A stretch of DNA of 54,014 bases from Clostridia bacterium (lineage in GTDB: Bacteria > Bacillota > Clostridia > Oscillospirales > CAG-272). Below are positions 32,784 through 39,273 of this stretch, piece by piece; positions within the stretch are counted from its first letter, which is position 1, and the number at the start of each line of letters is the position of its first letter. The stretch covers positions 1-54,014 of the forward strand of contig JAFTSB010000028.1 in assembly GCA_017461945.1 (NCBI GenBank), written 5' to 3'. The translations under genes were made by a program, and so were the position numbers. The notes beneath the pieces were generated by a model. The model was not told the origin of the DNA, did no database searches, and saw only the letters and a program-made list of their open reading frames with translations.

Positions 32784-33221
32784 ATGAAACATACCACGAT
32801 CATTGATCCCATCCGTGAGGAGGAGGTACTGATCTACGCCAAGGAGCGCTCTGCTTTGGTAGAGGAGCTGGAGCGCCTTTGCGACAGACCGACAAGCAGT
32901 CTCATCGGTTATCAGAACGACCGGATCAAGCCTCTTTCCCCCGCGGACATCTATTGCTTTATGACGGAAGGCGGCAAGCTATACGCCATGGAAACGGATG
33001 GCACATGGCAGCTACGCTGTCGCTTATATGAGCTGGAGGAGATGCTGGGAGCGGATTTTGTCAAGATCCATCAATCCTGCATCATCAACATCACAAAGAT
33101 CAAACGCTTTGAGGCCTCGGTAGGCGGTGCGCTGATGGTCTTATTGGAAAACGGACACCGCGATTACGTTTCACGTCGCCAGCTGAAGGCCGTGAAGGAA
33201 AGGATCGGGATTCGCTTATGA
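32784..33221 (+). CDS. LytTR-type DNA-binding regulator
   Basis: 145 aa. The C-terminal LytTR domain (about 50-145) shows the family pattern: DIYCFMTEGGKLYAME, LYELEEMLGADFVKIHQSCIINI, and a C-terminal DYVSRRQLKAVKERI. There is no receiver domain, so it is not a classical response regulator. GGGAGGTG lies upstream of the ATG. It overlaps a DUF3021 membrane protein gene by 4 nt (ATGA). LytTR-DUF3021 pairs are a recurring Bacillota arrangement in which the membrane partner is thought to restrain the regulator. Confidence 0.9.
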   Translation: MKHTTIIDPIREEEVLIYAKERSALVEELERLCDRPTSSLIGYQNDRIKPLSPADIYCFMTEGGKLYAMETDGTWQLRCRLYELEEMLGADFVKIHQSCIINITKIKRFEASVGGALMVLLENGHRDYVSRRQLKAVKERIGIRL

Positions 33222-33643
33222 ACACATACGTTAGAGCATTTTTACACCGTGGGCTGATCTTTGGTGGCTTTGGCCCCATCGTTGCCGGCATTGTATTCTG
33301 CATTTTGGAATTTACGTTGGCTGATTTCTCTTTAGAGGGAGACGCGGTTCTGCTGGCCATTGTTTCCACCTATTTTCTAGCCTTTGTGCAAGCCGGCGCC
33401 AGCGTATTCAATCAGATCGAGCATTGGCCGGTGGCCAAGTCGGTGGGGCTCCATTTTCTCCTGCTGTACGCGGCCTACAGCCTTTGCTATGTTGTCAATC
33501 GCTGGATTCCCTTTCATCCCATGGTATTGCTGATCTTTACCGTCATCTTTGTGCTGACCTATCTGATTATTTGGTTGACCGTTTATGTATGTGTACGGCA
33601 CGCAGGTCATTCCTTGAATCGAACGTTACAAAAAAACAAATGA
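33218..33643 (+). CDS. DUF3021-family membrane protein, LytTR partner
   Basis: 141 aa with four hydrophobic segments (about 12-35, 45-63, 75-95, 105-130) and short polar loops, typical of DUF3021. It is translationally coupled to the LytTR regulator and probably controls its activity at the membrane. A perfect palindromic terminator follows. Confidence 0.85.
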   Translation: MNTYVRAFLHRGLIFGGFGPIVAGIVFCILEFTLADFSLEGDAVLLAIVSTYFLAFVQAGASVFNQIEHWPVAKSVGLHFLLLYAAYSLCYVVNRWIPFHPMVLLIFTVIFVLTYLIIWLTVYVCVRHAGHSLNRTLQKNK

Positions 33644-33664
33644 GATGCACCGTCCCTCAACGGC

Positions 33665-33702
33665 AAAACACCCCTCCGAACAGCTGTTCGGAGGGGTGTT
33701 TT
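33665..33702. terminator. Bidirectional terminator, 38-bp perfect palindrome
   Basis: 33665-33683 is the exact reverse complement of 33684-33702, core CACCCCTCCGAACAG. It serves the LytTR-DUF3021 operon (+) and the converging endonuclease gene (-), whose stop lies 5 nt beyond. Confidence 0.93.
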
Positions 33703-33707
33703 TAAAA

Positions 33708-35096
33708 TCAGCAACGTTTTCTGCGCTTGACGATCACAAGAGCTACAACGCCGCCAACAACGACTACAGCGGCAACGCTACCGATCACAATATAAACGGT
33801 ATAGCTTTTGGATTCCAGCTTGGGGATCTCCTCCATTTCGCGATAACCGCAAACGGTGCAGGTGTATTTGCGAAAGCCCGTAACGTTTTCGGTGGGCTGG
33901 ATGACCACCTCGCCCTGATCCATGCTGTGAACACCGGTTGACGGTACACTCTCACCCTGCGACAGAAGCGCATCACAAGAGACACAATGGGTGTCACCCG
34001 TGTAGCCTTTTTCCAGACACGTGGCCGCCTTTTGGTTTTTCACAACCGTTTGGCCGTGGGTACATTCGTCGGGTGTGGTGGGTGCGCTGGGGGTGGAAGG
34101 CGTAGAAGGGGTAGAAGGCGTGGAGGGAGTGCTGGGAGTAGAGGGCGTGCTGGGAGTGGAGGGCGTAGAAGGTGTGCCGGGGGTGGAAGGAGTAGAGGAT
34201 GCTCCACTCTTTGCCTCGCCGGAGGGAGTGGTCATATCGGTGGGAACGGCTCGGTCAAACAGCAGCCATGCAAGCTCAGGATAGTCGATAAACACGTTTC
34301 GGTTACCCTGAAGGTTTTCTACCACCTCATTCCGACCCATTTCCCACGTATCAACGGGATCCAGGGCGCACCAGGAAAGCAAGGTATCCACACTTTGGAA
34401 AACATTGAGAATATTAGAGCTTTGGGTGTATGTACCGCCCCATCTGACCCAAACGTAAAGGCAGATACGAGCAACATCGCCCTTGACGTTGTCATTGGGC
34501 TCATAATAATTTCCAGCATACGTGCCACCCACGTCACCGCTCAAATTGCCGGTAGCCGTTTTGCCGCCGGTCACCTCGCCGTATTTGTTGTTGCTTCGGG
34601 TAGAATTGGTTTTGCTTTCCGAGGGGCGGATATGGTGCAGGTCAGCACCGCCGCCACTCTCCCCAAAGCCACCAAGGCTCTTGGGCCATACATGCTCACG
34701 GTTCCAGCCCTGACCGTTATTGTATTGGTCGTAGGTGCCCGAATACGAGGTATACAGCATTACGATGCGGCCATCGCCGTTCTCACAAGAGGTTTCGTCG
34801 GCATAATTGCGGCAATCCGTATAGCTGGAAATCTCGTCGTGGGTCTGTGTCATAAAGGTGCGCAACGCCGTTAGCAACGCGGCAGAGCTAAGCTCTGAGA
34901 ACGCGTCATAGGTATGACTGCCCGTATAGTAGGCAGCAGCCCCCGTCCCCGAAAGAGAGACGCAGACCTCATCGCGCTTGCCGGAATTCAGCGTATCGGA
35001 ATACGTAGCCGGCGCCGCGTAGGCACACAGCGGCAGCAGCTGTACCGACAGCAACAGCAGCACCAGAATAAATGCAAATGTCTTTTTCATATTCAT
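33708..35096 (-). CDS. Cell-surface endonuclease I (EndA family) with repeat linker and membrane anchor
   Basis: 462 aa. Order: signal peptide (1-28, ending in ALCAYAAP-like); endonuclease I domain (about 35-290) with the catalytic WNREHVWPKS and DLHHIRPSE; a linker of about ten S-T-P repeats (about 300-340); a Cys-pair domain with C-x-x-C units (CVSCD, CTVCGY); one transmembrane helix (about 433-457) and a basic end KRRKRC. The design points to a nuclease displayed outside the cell and tethered to the membrane, probably for DNA degradation and nutrient recovery. ATG at 35096; a second ATG two codons on is possible. Confidence 0.9.
   Translation of the reverse strand: MNMKKTFAFILVLLLLSVQLLPLCAYAAPATYSDTLNSGKRDEVCVSLSGTGAAAYYTGSHTYDAFSELSSAALLTALRTFMTQTHDEISSYTDCRNYADETSCENGDGRIVMLYTSYSGTYDQYNNGQGWNREHVWPKSLGGFGESGGGADLHHIRPSESKTNSTRSNNKYGEVTGGKTATGNLSGDVGGTYAGNYYEPNDNVKGDVARICLYVWVRWGGTYTQSSNILNVFQSVDTLLSWCALDPVDTWEMGRNEVVENLQGNRNVFIDYPELAWLLFDRAVPTDMTTPSGEAKSGASSTPSTPGTPSTPSTPSTPSTPSTPSTPSTPSTPSTPSAPTTPDECTHGQTVVKNQKAATCLEKGYTGDTHCVSCDALLSQGESVPSTGVHSMDQGEVVIQPTENVTGFRKYTCTVCGYREMEEIPKLESKSYTVYIVIGSVAAVVVVGGVVALVIVKRRKRC
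34082..34200 (-). repeat. 9-bp tandem repeat coding for the S-T-P linker
   Basis: About 13 imperfect 9-bp units of the type GTAGAAGGC/GTGCTGGGA, all in frame with the endonuclease gene and encoding S/G-T-P. Such tracts can gain or lose units by slippage and so vary linker length. Confidence 0.8.
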
Positions 35097-35139
35097 ATTA
35101 TCACCCGTGTTTATTGCAGCAAGCTACATCAGTCACGCT

Positions 35140-35168
35140 ATTATAACACGAATGTCGAAAAAAGTAAA
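35140..35168 (-). promoter_or_regulatory. Promoter of the endonuclease I gene
   Basis: Minus strand TTTACT (35168-35163), 17-nt spacer, TATAAT (35145-35140), 44 nt before the ATG. Confidence 0.65.
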
Positions 35169-35210
35169 GCCTAAAAGCGTTTTTCCTGCTATTGTGTTGA
35201 AAACGATCGC

Positions 35211-36602
35211 TTAAATGGGGTAATCAAGGATCGGATCGGGCAGATCAGTACCAATGTAGGCGAAGGAATCGGGCTCCATGGGTAGCGTCAGCTTGACACG
35301 CTTGCCGGCCGTCAAGGCCATCATACGCTGATGGGTATGTTCGGCATCGGTCACGCGAACGGCGATCTCGCCCTGCACGCCCGACAGGTCAAGGACAACT
35401 TCAGTCCGCTCGCCCGTCTGGTTGGAAAGCATCACACCAACACCCTCATCACCGGCGGCAGCGGTGGCAAAAACACCTTCATTTCTGCAGGACAATGTCA
35501 CAGAATTTTGCAAACGGTATAGCAAATTGAAGGATTTAAAGGCATAAAAGCCCTTGGTAGGCTCCAGCTCGGCCAGCTTGGCATTGCCATAGGTCAAGCC
35601 ACCCACACACATATTTTTCACGTTGAAAACACCGCAAAATTCCTTGACCACGTCGGCCTCAAAATTGGTAGCGATGGTCACGTCGCTCTGCTGCTGCAGG
35701 GCGCACAACACTCCTGCGTAAAAGGCGGCACCCCGATGATCCTTCATGGCGCGGTAGCTTTCCGTCTGCATAGCACGATCCCAAGCATACATCAGATTCC
35801 ACTCATCCAAAATGCTCTCCACGTCTCCATAACCAAACTCGGTCAACAGCTGGCGCACGATGTTGGCACCCTCTGCATAAGCGGCAACGTTACCCTTGTA
35901 GCGATGCCAGGTGTAAAAATCAAGAGGAACACGAGGTTCGCGAGCAGAAATGTTGGCAAAAAATTCTTCAATGAAGGGGTTGCGCACACTGGAAAATCCG
36001 CAACCGCCGATCTTCAAGTGGGGGAAGCAGCTTTTCAGATGGCGAGCGGCAACCGTATAGAATTCGGCAAATTCTGCCGCTGTACCACCCCAGCAGCGCT
36101 TGTTATCGGTTTCGCGATCCAGATCGGGCTCGTTCCAGATCTCCCAGTATTCCAGATTCCAATGATAACCGTCTGCCCATCCTTCGTTATAATGGCGGAT
36201 GATATGCTCGCAGATCCGTGCCCACTTGGCAAAATCCTTGGGGGGTGCGGTATAGCGCTTGACGGGCGAATGCTCGATGGAAACGCCCAGACGATATAGG
36301 ATTTTGGACCCCACATTCAGACACTGGCGAATGTATTCATCGGTATTACCAAAGTTGTAGCTGGCAGGGTCATTTTCGTCAGCATCAAAGTTTTTAAAGA
36401 TGCAAGGAATGTCGATAAACTCGCCGGAGCCGTAAGGATATTCGCTGTCGTGCAGTCGCACATAAGGGAAACCGCCCTCCACAAAAAGGGGGCGCGCATC
36501 ATAGGTGAAAACCTTGGTCATAGGGCCAGAGTTAAAGCCGTGCAATGCCTGCACCTTTTTGCCTGTCCTTTTACTGAAATCCACTTTTACGGTTGTTTTC
36601 AT
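35211..36602 (-). CDS. GH39-like glycoside hydrolase (beta-xylosidase/iduronidase type)
   Basis: 463 aa, no signal peptide, so cytosolic. A clan GH-A (beta/alpha)8 barrel: acid/base E158 in EYWEIWNEPDLD and probable nucleophile E267 in SILDEWNLMY, spacing and context as in GH39. A C-terminal beta domain follows. Substrates in GH39 include xylosides and related sugars. The start at 36602 has AAGGAG 6 nt upstream; the frame upstream runs into the intergenic promoter. Divergent from a DeoR-type regulator that may control it. Confidence 0.85.
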   Translation of the reverse strand: MKTTVKVDFSKRTGKKVQALHGFNSGPMTKVFTYDARPLFVEGGFPYVRLHDSEYPYGSGEFIDIPCIFKNFDADENDPASYNFGNTDEYIRQCLNVGSKILYRLGVSIEHSPVKRYTAPPKDFAKWARICEHIIRHYNEGWADGYHWNLEYWEIWNEPDLDRETDNKRCWGGTAAEFAEFYTVAARHLKSCFPHLKIGGCGFSSVRNPFIEEFFANISAREPRVPLDFYTWHRYKGNVAAYAEGANIVRQLLTEFGYGDVESILDEWNLMYAWDRAMQTESYRAMKDHRGAAFYAGVLCALQQQSDVTIATNFEADVVKEFCGVFNVKNMCVGGLTYGNAKLAELEPTKGFYAFKSFNLLYRLQNSVTLSCRNEGVFATAAAGDEGVGVMLSNQTGERTEVVLDLSGVQGEIAVRVTDAEHTHQRMMALTAGKRVKLTLPMEPDSFAYIGTDLPDPILDYPI

Positions 36603-36639
36603 CGTGTTCTCCTTTTTGCTCATTTTTGAGCAGATCGTA

Positions 36640-36668
36640 TTGACAAGGGATGGGCCCTTGATTATAAT
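36640..36668 (+). promoter_or_regulatory. Consensus promoter of the DeoR gene with operator-like palindrome in the spacer
   Basis: TTGACA (36640-36645), 17-nt spacer, TATAAT (36663-36668): both hexamers perfect. CAAGGG-N5-CCCTTG (36644-36660) fills the spacer and is a likely repressor site. A weaker minus-strand promoter (TTGATT-17-TATTAT) for the GH39 gene overlaps it, so one bound protein could control both directions. Confidence 0.75.
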
Positions 36669-36760
36669 AATAAACAAGAATCGTGGTAAAATCAAGGCAC
36701 GGCGGTAACTTTGACAGCTTTTCACGTCCATGCGCTAAAATGAGCATTTTGGAGGATAAA

Positions 36761-37504
36761 ATGAAAATAAACGAGCGAGAGCAAGCCATCATCGCCCTGC
36801 TCCGTGAACGGGGCTTTATCAGCGTACAAGAGCTATCCGAGCGGCTGTATATCAGCCCCTCCAGCATCCGGCGCGACCTGACAAGGCTAGAGGCGCTTGG
36901 CGTGGTCAAGCGCAATTACGGCGGCGTGGTTGCCACAGGAGGCAATCCGATGGCCGCCCCCATTGCCATGCGTAGTGAGATCAACAAAGCAGCCAAGCGC
37001 GCCATTGCCAAAAAAGCCTCTATGCTACTGCGCGACGATATGTCGGTTTTGCTGGACGATTCCACCACAGCCGCAGCCATGCTGGAATTTTTAGCCGAGC
37101 GCCGCAACATTTCACTGTTTACCAACAACGTGGAAACAGCGATGGCAGCCACCGAGCGCGGTATTCGCAGCTATCTGTTGGGGGGCGCGCTACCCACCGA
37201 TTCCGCCACGGTGACCGTGGGGAAATTCGCCTTGGATATGCTACGCTCTATCCATGCGGATATCTGTTTTTTTTCGGCCTCGGCTCTGTCGGAAGACGGG
37301 GAGCTGTTTGACAGCACCGAAAGTCATAATCTGCTGCGTCGGGAGATGCTGGCGCGCTCTACTGTGCGCGTTTTTCTGTGTGACGGTAGTAAGTTTTTGC
37401 GCACATCGCTCTATCGTTCCACTTCGCTGGACGAGGTAGATTATGTCTGCACAGATGTGGCATTACCACCGCAAATCCCGATGCGCCAAGCCAAGATTCT
37501 ATAA
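36761..37504 (+). CDS. DeoR/GlpR-family sugar-responsive repressor
   Basis: 247 aa. N-terminal DeoR helix-turn-helix (about 1-57; ISVQELSERLYISPSSIRRDLTRLEALG) followed by RNYGGVV, then the DeoRC sugar-phosphate-binding domain (about 75-235) with LDDSTTAAAMLEFLA and FFSASALSEDG. These repressors respond to phosphorylated sugars. GGAGG precedes the ATG by 5 nt. Divergent from GH39, its probable target. The last codons run into a repeat element that starts at the stop codon. Confidence 0.9.
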   Translation: MKINEREQAIIALLRERGFISVQELSERLYISPSSIRRDLTRLEALGVVKRNYGGVVATGGNPMAAPIAMRSEINKAAKRAIAKKASMLLRDDMSVLLDDSTTAAAMLEFLAERRNISLFTNNVETAMAATERGIRSYLLGGALPTDSATVTVGKFALDMLRSIHADICFFSASALSEDGELFDSTESHNLLRREMLARSTVRVFLCDGSKFLRTSLYRSTSLDEVDYVCTDVALPPQIPMRQAKIL

Positions 37505-37586
37505 TCATAACCACCACTTTGAAGTGGTGGTATGCGTCAAGCTTCAAGACTAAGATATCGCCCGCATTTTTCCGCGAAAGCTACAA
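37503..37586 (+). repeat. Short hairpin element, IS200/IS605 right-end-like, copy A
   Basis: Begins at the DeoR stop codon with AATCATAACCACCACTT, forms the hairpin ACCACCACTT-TG-AAGTGGTGGT, and ends with GCGAAAGCTACAA (37574-37586). Both end blocks recur at 46832-46876. The general form (subterminal hairpin, short conserved end) resembles right ends of IS200/IS605-type elements; there is no transposase in the window. Confidence 0.6.
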
Positions 37587-37592
37587 AAGAAA

Positions 37593-37624
37593 AAGCGCCG
37601 TGTGCCCATGGGCACACGGCGCTT
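37593..37624. terminator. 32-bp perfect palindromic terminator
   Basis: 37593-37608 is the exact reverse complement of 37609-37624, core GCGCCGTGTGCCCA. A T-rich tract follows on the minus strand, so it chiefly terminates the PurF-like gene; it also blocks read-through from DeoR. Confidence 0.88.
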
Positions 37625-37627
37625 GTA

Positions 37628-39031
37628 TTATTCCTTACCGTTCCAGCAATAGGTGCAGAGCTGATCCTCATGCAGACCGGTGGAGGCAATGATGTCGTCC
37701 AGACGCAGGAACTTGAGAGAGGTAAAGTGCATTTCCTTGCGGATGCCCTCCAGCATATTAGCATACTCGGGGGTATCGGGATCGGAATAAAGATCCAATT
37801 TCGCACGGTGATCCCCTTCCAGATCCTGAATAACACGACGGGCGATCAGGTCAAGATCGGATTTGGAGCTGGTAAAATTCAGATACTTACAACCAAACAA
37901 AATGGGGGGACAGCCCGTACGCACATGGACCTCCTTGGCACCGCTGTGGTACAGGAATTCGGTGGTTTCCTTGAGCTGCGTGCCGCGCACGATGGAGTCG
38001 TCGATCAGTACCATACGCTTGCCCTTGATCAGCTCGCTGACAGGGATCAGCTTCATACGTGCGATCATCTTGCGCTGGCTCTGCTTTTGAGGCATAAAGG
38101 AACGGGGCCAGGTGGGAGTATACTTGATAAAGGGGCGAGAGAACGGAATACCCGACTTATTGGCATATCCAATGGCGTGAGCCAGACCCGAATCGGGCAC
38201 GCCGGCAACGCTGTCGGCCTCCAGTCCCTCGTCACGAATGGCCAGCCAGTCACCGCAATTATACCGCATCTTCTCCACACTCACACCCTCATACACGGAG
38301 GGCGGATAGCCATAATAGGCCCAAAGAAACGTGCAGATCTTCATTTTTTCAAAGGGAGGGGCTACCGTTACGGCGGAGTTGGGGGTCAGGAACACCACTT
38401 CGCCGGGGCCAAGCTCCTTCTCGGGCTCATAGCCCAGATTCAGATAGGCAAAGGATTCAAAGGAGGCACAGTAGGCATCCTTCTTTTTACCGATATGCAC
38501 CGGGGTGCGGCCCATACGGTCACGGGCGGCGTAAATACCCTCTTTGGTCAGGATCATAATAGACATGGAGCCGTCGATCATTTCCTGCGCATAACGAATG
38601 CCCTCTGTAATGGAGTTTTTGCGGTTGATCAGCGCGGCGGTCAGCTCGGTTGCGTTGATATCGCCACCGCTCATTTCCAAAAAGTGAGTGGGACCCTCGT
38701 CAAAGGCTTTTTTTACCAGCTCGTCCACATTATTGATGCGGCCCACGGTGGTGATGGCATAATTCCCCAGATGCGAACGCACGATCAGGGGCTGAGGCTC
38801 GGTATCCGAAATGCAACCGATGCCAAGATTGCCCTTCATTTCGTCTACATCCCGTTCAAACTTGGTGCGAAAGGGAGAGTTTTGAATGTTATGAATGGCA
38901 CGGTCAAAGCCATTTTCACCGTATACTGCCATGCCGCCCCGACGCGTACCCAGGTGGGAATGATAGTCGGTGCCAAAAAACAGATCAAATACGCAATCGT
39001 TTTTAGAAGCTACGCCAAAAAAACCGCCCAT
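37628..39031 (-). CDS. Amidophosphoribosyltransferase (PurF) paralogue lacking the glutaminase nucleophile
   Basis: 467 aa, full PurF length and order. The phosphoribosyltransferase half is intact, with the PRPP loop LIDDSIVRGTQ and VPDSGLAHAIGYA; cysteines matching PurF Fe-S ligands remain (KICTF, FGCKY, CTYC). The N-terminal glutaminase half is altered: the sequence begins MGGFFGV where PurF has MCGIFGI, so catalytic Cys is Gly; GHVRYST reads GCISDTE, and HNGN reads VGRIN. It therefore should not hydrolyse glutamine. It may use free ammonia or perform another PRPP reaction. AAAGGAG precedes the ATG. No other purine genes are near. Confidence 0.85.
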   Translation of the reverse strand: MGGFFGVASKNDCVFDLFFGTDYHSHLGTRRGGMAVYGENGFDRAIHNIQNSPFRTKFERDVDEMKGNLGIGCISDTEPQPLIVRSHLGNYAITTVGRINNVDELVKKAFDEGPTHFLEMSGGDINATELTAALINRKNSITEGIRYAQEMIDGSMSIMILTKEGIYAARDRMGRTPVHIGKKKDAYCASFESFAYLNLGYEPEKELGPGEVVFLTPNSAVTVAPPFEKMKICTFLWAYYGYPPSVYEGVSVEKMRYNCGDWLAIRDEGLEADSVAGVPDSGLAHAIGYANKSGIPFSRPFIKYTPTWPRSFMPQKQSQRKMIARMKLIPVSELIKGKRMVLIDDSIVRGTQLKETTEFLYHSGAKEVHVRTGCPPILFGCKYLNFTSSKSDLDLIARRVIQDLEGDHRAKLDLYSDPDTPEYANMLEGIRKEMHFTSLKFLRLDDIIASTGLHEDQLCTYCWNGKE

Positions 39032-39110
39032 TTCTACTCTCCTTTAGCTGCTGAAAATGAAAAAAGCAGACAGAGCAAAGCCCCATGCCGCCATTTTCTT
39101 TAACGGAAAT

Positions 39111-39139
39111 ATTGTACCACAAAAAAATACTTTTTTCAA
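39111..39139 (-). promoter_or_regulatory. Promoter of the PurF-like gene
   Basis: Minus strand TTGAAA (39139-39134), 17-nt spacer, TACAAT (39116-39111), giving a leader of about 75 nt. Confidence 0.65.
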
Positions 39140-39215
39140 GACCCAATGCGGATTTTCATCATTTTTTTCATAGGAACCAAAGGTCTTGTTTTTTGAAACA
39201 ATTTTTTGGACATGC

Positions 39216-39244
39216 TTGACAAATTCCACAAAGGCAGGTAAGAT
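39216..39244 (+). promoter_or_regulatory. Promoter of the GH78-like gene
   Basis: Perfect TTGACA (39216-39221), 17-nt spacer, TAAGAT (39239-39244), 29 nt before the ATG. Confidence 0.75.
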
Positions 39245-39273
39245 GTAAGTATCATCGGAACGGAGGAGCTGTT

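Noticed and set aside
34082-34200. Regular short repeats considered as a CRISPR array or minisatellite
   Set aside because: Units are 9 bp, contiguous and in frame with the endonuclease gene, coding for S-T-P; there are no spacers.
37532-39103. 523-codon open frame opposite the PurF-like gene
   Set aside because: Antisense shadow: no recognisable domain, no Shine-Dalgarno, and the minus-strand gene carries conserved motifs throughout.
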